40,902 bases of DNA, taken from assembly GCA_002343395.1 (NCBI GenBank), contig DDSN01000061.1:1-40902 (forward strand), given 5' to 3'. Shown piece by piece: positions 25,123 through 32,176 of the stretch. The DNA is from Hyphomonadaceae bacterium UBA2389 (lineage in GTDB: Bacteria; Pseudomonadota; Alphaproteobacteria; Caulobacterales; Aquidulcibacteraceae). The notes under the pieces were generated by a model. That model was not told the DNA's origin, did no database searches, and saw only the letters and a list, made by a program, of their open reading frames with translations. Position 1 is the stretch's first letter. Every line of letters starts with the position of its first letter. The translations under genes were made by a program, and so were the position numbers.

Positions 25123-26228
25123 GGCGCGTCGACAGCCGCGAAGATCGCGTCGCGTAACGCGCGCGAAAAGCGCTCGCCGGCGCGCCCTTCTCTCCGGCGC
25201 GTCGCCGGGTAGAAGACGACGCCGCTCGGCGGACGCCCAAGCGCGGTGCGCACATGGCCGACCGCCTCCTGGGGCAGGGCTTGGATGCCCGTGTCCTGGC
25301 AAATGAACACAATGCGCGCAGGCCCAAGGGCCTGGACAGTCTCGCCGATCTCCCAAACGATATTCTCGCTTACGCTCGACAGATCGATGATCGCGACGTC
25401 GACGCTTTTCAGCGCTTTGCTCACGGCGTCGCGCCAGTGCGCATCGGAGATGCGCATAATTGTGGCGCCTCTGCGTTTACCGGCGATCATCTGACGCAAT
25501 AGCGAAGGCAGCCGCGCGTAGTCGTCGCGGTTACGCGATAGCGCCGCGCCCAGAGGGCCGGCGAGCGCGGCAAACGCCATCACGAGAAGCGTCGCCGCCA
25601 TGAAGGCGACAAGCGCGATCGCGACGATGAGCACCAAAACCATCGCGGTCGCCAACGCGTGGCCGATCGCTTGACCAATCGCTTCGCTGAAGTTCGCCGC
25701 GTCGGGGCGCCAAGTTTCAGCTTGCCGTTGCACGTCGTTCCAGGTCCGCCAGGCTCCAAAGCCGCCGAGCATTGCGATGGGGATGAACAGGACCCAGAAA
25801 ACCGGCGCCAGACGGTTGCGCCGCTGCTCAAAGGAAAGCCGCACGTCGCGGTCCTGCAGCGTCAACGCGCTGACGCCGTGCCGCGCCAGCCGGTCTATGA
25901 CGCGCGATGGACGAAACGCGGCGCCGCTTTCGGATTGGAACCGCCGCAGCCACATCACTTGCAGCCGTTGCGGCGTCAACGCGGCGCGAACCGCCGAGAA
26001 GGTCCAGCGCGCGATCACCGTCACCAGGAACGCGAAGCCGAGGACCAATCCCGCTACGATGAGCGCACTGCCGCGGTCGTCGGCGCTGTCCTCGCTGAGC
26101 ACGACATAGCCCGCCGCGCCGACGCACAGACACGCAAACGCCCAGATCGGAAGCGACGCAAGAAACGCCCAAAACCGCGCCGTCGCGCGGTCCCGCGCGA
26201 CCAGGGCTCCGATGCTGCGCTTGGACAT
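25119..26228 (-). CDS. Polytopic membrane protein with TIR-like cytoplasmic domain split by transmembrane segments
   Basis: 369-aa protein with four predicted transmembrane stretches (about 20-44, 53-75, 141-163, 190-224). Between the second and third lies LQVMWLRRFQSESGAAFRPSRVIDRLARHGVSALTLQDRDV (90-129), which looks like the first strands and helix of a Rossmann/TIR fold. After the fourth, WRDAVSKALKSVDVAIIDLSSVSENIVWEIGETVQAL (265-301) looks like the second half, with D282 and E293 (WEIG) in the place of TIR or deoxyribosyltransferase active-site residues. I recognise no named family. It heads an operon with the GNAT and nuclease genes. Confidence 0.7.
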   Translation of the reverse strand: MSKRSIGALVARDRATARFWAFLASLPIWAFACLCVGAAGYVVLSEDSADDRGSALIVAGLVLGFAFLVTVIARWTFSAVRAALTPQRLQVMWLRRFQSESGAAFRPSRVIDRLARHGVSALTLQDRDVRLSFEQRRNRLAPVFWVLFIPIAMLGGFGAWRTWNDVQRQAETWRPDAANFSEAIGQAIGHALATAMVLVLIVAIALVAFMAATLLVMAFAALAGPLGAALSRNRDDYARLPSLLRQMIAGKRRGATIMRISDAHWRDAVSKALKSVDVAIIDLSSVSENIVWEIGETVQALGPARIVFICQDTGIQALPQEAVGHVRTALGRPPSGVVFYPATRRREGRAGERFSRALRDAIFAAVDAP

Positions 26229-26294
26229 GGCACGCCCCTCCGCTAGAGGAGCCTAGTCGCTTGCGGGCGTGGTTTCTACAGCGAAGGTTCGCCT

Positions 26295-26750
26295 CTATTC
26301 GGCGAATACGGGCTTTCCAGCGAACATTTCGGCGGCGCGTTCGGAGCGCACGCGCTCCAAGCGAAGGTCAGCAATGTCCTGGGCGAGCTTCGCCTTTGTC
26401 GCTTTGGCGGGCAGCTTACGCACACGCCCCGACAGCGCCTCATAGATGCCGTTGAGCGCTTCGCGCGATACCTTCTTGTCCGACTGAATGCGTTTGAGTT
26501 CCGCGCGGAAACCATCGTCGCTCGCGAATACTCCGCGAAGCGCTTGCACCAGAGCGTCAACGCTCACGGTGTCCCTATCAGCTGGCTCGTCGGCACGCGT
26601 CATCATCTGAAAAAACGAAGCAACGGACATGTCGTCATGCCGCGCCAAATTGGTAAAAAAGGTGCTAAGATCGCTCGCCAACTCAGGCGACGCCTCATGA
26701 TCACGCACCGCGGTTTCCAGTGCTTGGCGTATGTCTTTGACCTTGGCCAT
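26295..26750 (-). CDS. Small helical partner of the membrane-anchored ParA, function unknown
   Basis: 151-aa soluble, mostly helical, charged protein (VKDIRQALETAVRDHEASPEL, FFTNLARHDDMSVASFFQMM, KVSREALNGIYEALSGRVRKL). No known domain recognised. Its ATG overlaps the ParA stop (TGATG); a GTG one codon upstream is also possible. Strict coupling to a ParA-type ATPase suggests it is the ATPase partner or cargo adaptor, as ParB, TlpT or similar proteins are for other ParA/MinD systems, but it is not ParB-like in sequence. Confidence 0.7.
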   Translation of the reverse strand: MAKVKDIRQALETAVRDHEASPELASDLSTFFTNLARHDDMSVASFFQMMTRADEPADRDTVSVDALVQALRGVFASDDGFRAELKRIQSDKKVSREALNGIYEALSGRVRKLPAKATKAKLAQDIADLRLERVRSERAAEMFAGKPVFAE

Positions 26751-27808
26751 CACAGCCTTTGCGTCACCTCCGCACCGGCGCGAACAAAGACTTGTTTCGC
26801 CTTCGCATCTCTAAAATAGGCGATCCCCTTGCCGGCTGCATCCCTTATCGCGTGCGTCCGCGGCACAAATGCGGTCCTCATGACAATTTCGCCATTCGAG
26901 CGAGCGGCGGCGGGCCAAATTTCGCGAAGTTTGATTTCCAACTCCCGGAGTTCGGCTTCCTCGACCGGACGCAGCCCCGTCGCGACGAGCGTAATGCTCG
27001 GGATCACTCCAAGGAGCTTTAGGTTTGGAAACGCCTCTTCCCGCATGCGCATCAACTGTCGCGAGAAGTACTCGGCGCCGGGTATCGACAATCCGTCGGG
27101 TTGCGTGGGAACGAGCAGGTGGCTTGCGGCGGACAGAGCGTTGATTGTCGCCGTTGTTATGCGCGGCGGGCAGTCGACAAGCACGATGTCGTACGCTGAT
27201 TTGAAGTCAGCTGAATCCAGATAGCGCAGGAGATTGTATCGTACCTCCTGGTCGGGGTTCGTGAGCCACTGGACGAAAAGTTCGTTCTCGACGGTCGCGA
27301 AAGGGTAGGTCGCTCGAAACAGCCTGACCTGGCCGCGATCACGTTCCCGGAAGCGCATCGGGGGCGCGAAGTTTAGCGCGTCCTCCGTCGCTTTTTTTCC
27401 AAGCAACAGGTGGTGGGCGCTCATGGAAACGTCGGTAATGCCCGCCTGCCCAAGCACCGTTTGGGAGAGCGACCCTTGATAGTCAAAGTCGATCAGCAGC
27501 ACTCGCTTGTTCTGCGGGTCGGATGAAAAATGAGCGCCTAGGTTGGACGTTATGGTGGTCTTGCCCACGCCGCCTTTCATGTTGGCGACGACAATGATGG
27601 GCGGTCTGCTCGACTCATAGATCGCCGGTCGTTGCGGCGGCTTGCGCTCCCATATCGTTCGTTCGATCAGCGCGCGCGTCTCCTGATCCTCTGGCGGCGT
27701 GATAAGCGCAACGTCTCGCTTCTTTTGGCCGAGCACGGCCCAAAGCGTGATTATCGCGGCCACCAAGCCCAGAACGGCGGTTAGAAGGCCGATAAGCTCC
27801 GCTGTCAT
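26750..27808 (-). CDS. ParA/MinD-family ATPase with N-terminal membrane anchor
   Basis: 352-aa protein. Residues 4-27 form a transmembrane helix (LIGLLTAVLGLVAAIITLWAVL). A ~40-residue linker leads to a ParA domain: deviant Walker A NMKGGVGKTT (residues 76-85, signature Lys and catalytic Lys), RVLLIDFDYQGSLSQ (Walker A' with Asp), DIVLVDCPPRI (Walker B), and later QLMRMREEAFPNLKLLGVIPS. ATG 27808 follows GGGGGAG and is preferred to the upstream ATG. Most ParA proteins are soluble; a fixed membrane anchor is unusual. It forms a two-gene operon with the 151-aa partner. Confidence 0.85.
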   Translation of the reverse strand: MTAELIGLLTAVLGLVAAIITLWAVLGQKKRDVALITPPEDQETRALIERTIWERKPPQRPAIYESSRPPIIVVANMKGGVGKTTITSNLGAHFSSDPQNKRVLLIDFDYQGSLSQTVLGQAGITDVSMSAHHLLLGKKATEDALNFAPPMRFRERDRGQVRLFRATYPFATVENELFVQWLTNPDQEVRYNLLRYLDSADFKSAYDIVLVDCPPRITTATINALSAASHLLVPTQPDGLSIPGAEYFSRQLMRMREEAFPNLKLLGVIPSITLVATGLRPVEEAELRELEIKLREIWPAAARSNGEIVMRTAFVPRTHAIRDAAGKGIAYFRDAKAKQVFVRAGAEVTQRL

Positions 27809-27830
27809 ATTTCTCCCCCAGCACACGGAG

Positions 27831-27846
27831 GTTAACGCGGATTAAC
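27831..27846 (-). promoter_or_regulatory. Palindrome upstream of the membrane-anchored parA-like gene
   Basis: GTTAA-CGCGGA-TTAAC, a perfect 5-bp inverted repeat with a 6-base spacer, ends 22 bases before the ATG at 27808. It is in the expected promoter region and could be an operator, or part of a TTAA-based cell-cycle regulator site (the canonical CtrA box is TTAA-N7-TTAA; here the spacer is 6). Weak by itself. Confidence 0.35.
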
Positions 27847-27859
27847 AAATTGGCAAATG

Positions 27860-28996
27860 CTAGGTTGAATACTCGGCCTCGCTCGCCCTCCGCTCACTCG
27901 CCCGCACTTTGACGCTTTCGCTCCGCAGTTGGCCGCAGGCGGCGAGGATGTCGCGCCCGCGCGGCGTGCGAATGGGGGAGGAGTAGCCGGCGCGGTTCAG
28001 CACTTCGGCGAATTTCTCGATCGTCTCCCAGTCCGAGCATTCGTACGGGCTGCCCGGCCATGGATTGAAAGGAATGAGATTGATTTTCGCCGGAATGCCG
28101 GCGAGCAGCTTCACCAGCGCCTTCGCCTCGGGGATCGTATCGTTCACGCCTTTCAGCATGACGTACTCAAAGGTCACGCGTTTGGCGTTGCCGAGCGAGG
28201 GATAGGTTCGGATCGCCTGGAACAATTCCTCCAAATTGTACTTCTTGTTGAGCGGCACAAGCTGATCGCGCAACGCGTCATTGGTGGCGTGCAGCGAGAT
28301 CGCCAGCATCGCGCCGGTGCGCTCGCCCAACTCCTTGATCCGCGGCGCGACGCCCGCCGTGCTCACGGTGACGCGGCGGCGTGAAATGGAAATTCCGTCG
28401 CCGTCGGAGATCGTGTCTATGGCGGCCGCGACATTGTCCAAATTGTACAAGGGCTCGCCCATGCCCATGAACACGATGTTGGTGAGCTGACGTTCGCCGT
28501 CGTTGAGCGGGCGCTCCGGCGTCGGCCATTCGCCGAGCGCGTCGCGCGCGATCATCACCTGCGCGACGATTTCCTGCGCCGTCAGATTGCGCACCAGCTT
28601 CTGCGTGCCGGTATGGCAGAAGGTGCAATTCAGCGTGCATCCGACTTGGCTGCTCACGCACAGCGCGCCGGAGCGACCAACGTCGGGAATGAACACACAT
28701 TCGCCTTCAACGCCGGGTCCGAACCGGACCAGCCATTTGCGCGTGCCATCCTGGCTTACCTGCGCGGCCGCGATCTCGGGCCGGTCGAGCGTGTAGTGCT
28801 CGGCCAAGGTCGCGCGCAGCTCCTTGGCGACGTTGGTCATGGCCCAGAAGTCGGTGACGCCATAATGATAGATCCAGCGCCACAGCTGCTCGGCGCGCAT
28901 CTTGGCTTTGCGCGGCTCGACGCCGACAGCGATCAATTTCTCGGCGAGCTCGGCCTTGCCGAGGCCGGCGAGCGAGGGTTTTGCAGGCGCGCTCAC
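27860..28996 (-). CDS. rlmN: Dual-specificity 23S rRNA A2503/tRNA A37 methyltransferase RlmN
   Basis: 378-aa radical SAM enzyme that makes 2-methyladenosine at 23S rRNA A2503 and tRNA A37. The [4Fe-4S] motif is C120-x3-C124-x2-C127 (QVGCTLNCTFCHTG). MGMGEPLYN and ISLHATNDALRDQLVPLNKKY are diagnostic, and the C-terminal methyl-carrying Cys is in DILAACGQLRSE. It starts with GTG whose bases overlap the hicB stop (GTGA), with no room for a separate promoter, so its expression appears tied to the hicAB transcript. The C-terminus is slightly extended (ERRASEAEYST). Confidence 0.96.
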   Translation of the reverse strand: MSAPAKPSLAGLGKAELAEKLIAVGVEPRKAKMRAEQLWRWIYHYGVTDFWAMTNVAKELRATLAEHYTLDRPEIAAAQVSQDGTRKWLVRFGPGVEGECVFIPDVGRSGALCVSSQVGCTLNCTFCHTGTQKLVRNLTAQEIVAQVMIARDALGEWPTPERPLNDGERQLTNIVFMGMGEPLYNLDNVAAAIDTISDGDGISISRRRVTVSTAGVAPRIKELGERTGAMLAISLHATNDALRDQLVPLNKKYNLEELFQAIRTYPSLGNAKRVTFEYVMLKGVNDTIPEAKALVKLLAGIPAKINLIPFNPWPGSPYECSDWETIEKFAEVLNRAGYSSPIRTPRGRDILAACGQLRSESVKVRASERRASEAEYST

Positions 28997-29343
28997 TTCG
29001 ACCCGCGCTGTAATTTTGGCAGGGCGCTTTCGAGCGCATCGGTCACGACTTCATTCAGGGACTTGCCCTCGCGCGCCGCAAGTTGCGCGTACGCGCGGTG
29101 CAATTCGGGCCGCGTGCGCACATTGAACTGACCTTTGAAAGGTCTATCCGGTTCGCGCCCCTCCGCGGCGCAGTCGGCGAGGTAATCGTCCACGGCTTCG
29201 TGAAAGGCCTTGATGAGCCCTCCCGCCGTCGCGCTTTCAAAGGTAACGAGGTCGCGAATGTTGGCGAGCTTGCCATGAAACACGCCGTCAGCTTCGCTGA
29301 GGTCGGCGACGCCGACATAGCCCTTGTACTCCAGGTGGGTCAT
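28993..29343 (-). CDS. hicB: HicB-family antitoxin
   Basis: 116-aa antitoxin: an N-terminal partially degraded RNase H-like domain (YKGYVGVADLSEADGVFHGKLANIRDLVTFE) and a C-terminal ribbon-helix-helix DNA-binding domain (FNVRTRPELHRAYAQLAAREGKSLNEVVTDAL). It overlaps hicA by ATGA upstream and rlmN by GTGA downstream. It neutralises HicA and probably represses the operon through the inverted repeat at 29595-29616. Confidence 0.92.
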   Translation of the reverse strand: MTHLEYKGYVGVADLSEADGVFHGKLANIRDLVTFESATAGGLIKAFHEAVDDYLADCAAEGREPDRPFKGQFNVRTRPELHRAYAQLAAREGKSLNEVVTDALESALPKLQRGSK

Positions 29344-29585
29344 AACAAACCCTCTAACTCCAACACATCGCGGATTTCCCGCAGGACATAGAGCTTCACC
29401 ACGTTCGCGGGGTGAGGCGCATGCAAGCTGAGCGTCGGCAGCCCTTCGCCCTTGAACTTGCGCCGCGAGCCTTTGCCCTTCTGCTCGACATAGCCGAAAT
29501 GCGCGAGCAAACGCGCGAGTTCGGCCCAGGTGAAATCAGCCGGCTGCTGCTTGAAACGTTCAACGAGCTTGTCGATCGAGGCCAC
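29340..29585 (-). CDS. hicA: HicA-family mRNA interferase toxin
   Basis: 81-aa double-stranded-RNA-binding-fold toxin: LVERFKQQPADFTWAELARLLAHFGYVE, then KGKGSRRKFKGEG and ending with PHPANVVKLYVLREIRDVLELEGL. In typical HicA the motif is G-S-H with a catalytic His; here the position is Arg41 (GSRRKF), a variant I have seen described in other HicA-like proteins, so activity should not be assumed. The start is GTG 29585 near an AGG ribosome site. Toxin-first order is normal for hicAB. Confidence 0.87.
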   Translation of the reverse strand: MASIDKLVERFKQQPADFTWAELARLLAHFGYVEQKGKGSRRKFKGEGLPTLSLHAPHPANVVKLYVLREIRDVLELEGLL

Positions 29586-29594
29586 GACCTGCCT

Positions 29595-29633
29595 TTGTAA
29601 CTAATTATAGTTGCAAAAAGAGGGTGGCGTCAA
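29595..29633 (-). promoter_or_regulatory. hicAB(-rlmN) promoter with overlapping operator
   Basis: On the minus strand, TTGACG (29628-29633) and TATAAT (29604-29609) are 18 bases apart, a near-consensus promoter. The -10 lies inside the inverted repeat TTGTAACTA-ATTA-TAGTTGCAA (29595-29616, one mismatch), the likely HicB operator. Confidence 0.75.
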
Positions 29634-29641
29634 GCACGCCC

Positions 29642-30547
29642 TCACTCTCGCGCCGTCGGCGGTGTTGTCGCGTGCTGCTCGCGGAGCGTGATGACCAGCG
29701 TGGCGGCCACGACGATGCCTGCGCCCGCCATGGTGATCAGATCGGGGGTTTCACGAAACAGGGCGAAGCCGACGATGAGAGCGAAGACGAGCCGCGTATA
29801 GTCGATCGGGGACATGGCGGCCGCGTCGCCCAGGCTCATGCCCTTGATGTAGCACACTTGCGCGCCGAGCCCCGCCACGCCCATCGCCGCGAGCAGGGCG
29901 AAGTCTGGCGCGGTCGGCCAACGCCATTCCATCAGCGCGAACGGCGCGACGAATACAAAGCCCAGCGCCGCGCTCCACACGGTCAGCGCGGTCAAGCTGT
30001 GATCGCGCGTCAGCACTTTCATCCCGGTGACGGTGGTGGCGAACAAAGCGGCCCCGCCCAGCGCCGAAATCGCGGGCCAGCTCACGGCGAAATGCGCGCT
30101 CGGACGCAGCATGATCAACACGCCGACAAAGCCGACAAGCGTCGCGCCGATGCGCCAAGGGCCGACCGTTTCGCGCAGCGCGAAAATCGCCAGCGGCACG
30201 ATCCAGAGCGCGCGTGTGAACGAGAGTGCGTTGGCTTCCGCGAGCGGCATGGCTTGGTAGGCGTAGAAACTCAGAATGACAGCCAGCGTTCCCGCCGTGG
30301 CGCGGAACAGGAGGATGTCGTGGCGCTTGGCCGCGAACGCGCCGCGCGGATCGCGCAAGATCACCGGCGCGAGCACAACCAGCCCAGCGAGCTGGCGGTA
30401 GAACGCTTGCAGCGCGGGCGAATAGCCGTCGCCCAGGAATTTCACCAGCGTCGTCATCAGCGTGAACGCCAACGCGGATCCCAGCATCCAGAGCGCGCCG
30501 CGCGCATTGGCGGAAAGGCGATGATACGCGGCGGCGAGGTCGGTCAT
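29642..30547 (-). CDS. EamA/DMT-family transporter
   Basis: 301-aa inner-membrane protein with ten predicted helices in two EamA repeats, a drug/metabolite transporter-type permease. Characteristic: ALWMLGSALAFTLMTTLVKF and LAEANALSFTRALWIVPLAIFALRE in the first repeat, and LGAQVCYIKGMSLGDAAAMSPIDYTRLVFALIVGFALFRE in the second. The substrate cannot be told. ATG 30547 begins the first helix; the open frame extending to 30907 overlaps vapC and is rejected. Confidence 0.88.
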   Translation of the reverse strand: MTDLAAAYHRLSANARGALWMLGSALAFTLMTTLVKFLGDGYSPALQAFYRQLAGLVVLAPVILRDPRGAFAAKRHDILLFRATAGTLAVILSFYAYQAMPLAEANALSFTRALWIVPLAIFALRETVGPWRIGATLVGFVGVLIMLRPSAHFAVSWPAISALGGAALFATTVTGMKVLTRDHSLTALTVWSAALGFVFVAPFALMEWRWPTAPDFALLAAMGVAGLGAQVCYIKGMSLGDAAAMSPIDYTRLVFALIVGFALFRETPDLITMAGAGIVVAATLVITLREQHATTPPTARE

Positions 30548-30608
30548 GGACGCTTGGTTGTGCGCGCGGTCTGGGATTGTCGCAAGGCCGGAAGTGCGGA
30601 GGGAAACG

Positions 30609-31001
30609 TCACGCGCGCGCGAACGCGGGCTTGACGTCGGTGCGCAAAAAGTCGTCGCCGACAAAAAGCAGCGGGCATGCGCGTTCCTCGGCCAGCGCGT
30701 AGGCGAAGCAATCGCCGAAGTTGAGGCCCGCGGGATGAACGTCCTTGCCCCATCGCGCATAAGCGCGCGCCACGCGGCGGGCGACAGCTTCGGTAACTGG
30801 GGCGATCTCGCATCCCAATTCTTCGATAAGCTCGCGCATCTCGGGTCCGGTGTTGCGGAGCGCGGAAACGAGCAGGGCTTCGGCGAGCGTGGCCGCGGAG
30901 ATGACAATGGCGTCGGCGGCGTCCAGCGCCGTGATGCAATCGGCTGCTTGACGTTCGCGCAGGAGGACAGCCATCAGCGCCGAGGTGTCAACCGCGATCA
31001 T
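30609..31001 (-). CDS. vapC: VapC-type PIN-domain toxin
   Basis: 130-aa PIN-domain ribonuclease: D5 in MIAVDTSALMAVLL, the Glu in ATLAEALL, and the Asp pair in NFGDCFAYALA and LLFVGDDFLRTD complete the Mg2+ site. The sequence belongs to the VapC type with MIAVDTSALMAI and NFGDCFAYALA. It follows its antitoxin by 9 bases. A second PIN toxin lies at 11341, of a different subclass, so the two modules are not recent duplicates. Confidence 0.93.
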   Translation of the reverse strand: MIAVDTSALMAVLLRERQAADCITALDAADAIVISAATLAEALLVSALRNTGPEMRELIEELGCEIAPVTEAVARRVARAYARWGKDVHPAGLNFGDCFAYALAEERACPLLFVGDDFLRTDVKPAFARA

Positions 31002-31010
31002 TCGGGGCCG

Positions 31011-31274
31011 TCATTTGGGCAGGCCTTCATCGCCGTAAAGGAAGTCTTGGCTGCGCGCGGCGTCGGGGCCTGGGCTCGCCTTGGCGGCGGCGATGGCGCT
31101 GATCTCCTCAAGCCGCCGCCGCCGCGTGCCGGGTTGCCTCGCGCTCCGGATTGGCGTCAGGCGGATGATTTCGTGGCCGTGGCGGGTCAGGATGATGTCT
31201 TCACCGGCCTCCGCGCGGCGAATGAGTTCGGTCAATTGGCCCTTGGCGTCGCTCACGGAAATCTTGGCGCTCAT
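31011..31274 (-). CDS. Phd/VapB-type antitoxin
   Basis: 87-aa antitoxin with a Phd/YefM N-terminal domain (KISVSDAKGQLTELIRRAEAGEDIILTRHG) and a basic, Ala-rich C-terminal segment ending SQDFLYGDEGLPK, the probable toxin-binding arm. Three in-frame starts exist (31292, 31280, 31274). The promoter predicts transcription starting at about 31274, so ATG 31274 is chosen and the message may be leaderless. Confidence 0.88.
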   Translation of the reverse strand: MSAKISVSDAKGQLTELIRRAEAGEDIILTRHGHEIIRLTPIRSARQPGTRRRRLEEISAIAAAKASPGPDAARSQDFLYGDEGLPK

Positions 31275-31280
31275 CGGCAT

Positions 31281-31309
31281 ATAATGGACCATTTACTGGT
31301 CCAAATCAA
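31281..31309 (-). promoter_or_regulatory. Antitoxin promoter with inverted-repeat operator
   Basis: On the minus strand, TTGATT (31304-31309) and CATTAT (31281-31286) are 17 bases apart. The spacer is almost wholly an inverted repeat, TGGACC-N7-GGTCCA (31285-31303), the likely autoregulatory operator. Confidence 0.72.
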
Positions 31310-31668
31310 GGCGCGGCTTCGGTGGCCGCCAGATATTCGTTCGAGACGGCGCGGATAGCGTCCATGATGTCGGGCGATACCTCACAAGGCGCATCGTCGC
31401 TCCCCATGCCGAAAGCGTAGCGCCATGCGTTGGCGAGCGTGAGGAGCATCAAGAACTCGGGCTTGGTGAGTTTCAGAGGCGCCGCCGAGCCCAATTGATC
31501 CAAGAGCCTCAGGCGTAGGGCGGCGAAGTATTCCCGCGATCCGGCGGCGTTTGAAACGTCCATCTGTTGCGTCACAACGCTTTGCGCGAGGACGTGGCAG
31601 AGCGCCGATTTCTCCTGCTCGGTCGCATCGATCAGAACGTGATCGCCAGCCGTTCCGCCAAATCTCAT
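31306..31668 (-). CDS. Small protein of unknown function at the end of a five-gene run
   Basis: 120-aa soluble protein (MRFGGTAGDHVLIDATEQEKS, then DQLGSAAPLKLTKPEFLMLLTLANAWRYAFGMGS) with no domain I recognise. Its ATG overlaps the methyltransferase stop (ATGA); the longer in-frame opening to 31995 is a shadow of that gene. Its stop lies at the edge of the antitoxin promoter. It is probably translated only by coupling to the upstream gene, and the frameshift upstream would reduce its expression if that gene is dead. Confidence 0.62.
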   Translation of the reverse strand: MRFGGTAGDHVLIDATEQEKSALCHVLAQSVVTQQMDVSNAAGSREYFAALRLRLLDQLGSAAPLKLTKPEFLMLLTLANAWRYAFGMGSDDAPCEVSPDIMDAIRAVSNEYLAATEAAP

Positions 31669-32176
31669 CGGCGCGCCCGCGGCGGTTCGCTCATCTCCGG
31701 CGGCGGGCCCCCCGGCATGATCGGCCGCGCCGGGTAGCCGCCGAGCGCGAGCAGACGGTCGTACATCACGATGGCGCCGGCGAGGCCGACATTGACGCAA
31801 AACTTCGTCGGTATCTTCACCACATGCGCGCAGCGCGCGAGCAGAGCCGGCGAAAGCGAGCCGCGCTCGCGTCCCAGCACATAGGCCGCCGCTTGCGGGT
31901 GCATGAAGCGCGGCAGCTCGACGGCGTCGTCGGTCAACTCCACGCCGACCAGCGCGCAGCCCTTCGGCAGGAGCAGCGCGTCCGCGTTGTCCCAAGGATA
32001 GTAAGGCACGTGATCGAAGCTGCGCGAGGTGTCGGCGTTGTAGGCCTCGCGCACCTTGGGATGCGCGTTGATGGTGAAGAAGAAGCTCGCGCCGAAGGCG
32101 TGCGCCGTGCGCATGAGCGCACCCAGATTCATGGGCTTGGAATCTCCTCCGCGCCGATGCCGAAATAACCGCGCAT
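31665..32176 (-). CDS. TrmH/SpoU-family RNA methyltransferase with apparent 1-base frameshift near the N-terminus
   Basis: SpoU-class (SPOUT) RNA 2'-O-ribose methyltransferase. Core motifs are intact: MNLGALMRTAHAFGASFFF, YVLGRERGSLSP and IPTKFCVNVGLAGAIVMYDRL. The conserved N-terminal opening MRGYFGIGAEEI is encoded from ATG 32176, but a stop follows 15 codons in, while SKPMNLGAL lies in another frame. Inserting one T in GATTCC (about 32140) would restore I-S-K-P-M and a 170-aa protein. Hence either a sequencing error or a real frameshift. The ATG overlaps the upstream stop (TGATG), supporting this start; ATG 32132 is the fallback. Confidence 0.82.

Noticed and set aside
23781..26228. Whole nuclease-GNAT-TIR-like operon as a known defence system
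   Set aside because: The gene set matches no defence system I can name, and the nuclease is a predicted exported lipoprotein; reported only as a finding about the membrane protein.
25659..26246. Plus-strand frame opposite the membrane TIR-like gene
   Set aside because: No ribosome site, Arg/Pro-rich; the minus strand has conserved-looking membrane protein sequence.
27831..27846. CtrA binding site
   Set aside because: Spacing is 6 rather than 7 between TTAA halves; kept only as an unassigned palindrome.
29624..30634. Plus-strand open frame over the DMT transporter
   Set aside because: Arg/His/Glu-rich shadow; the minus strand has ten clear transmembrane segments.
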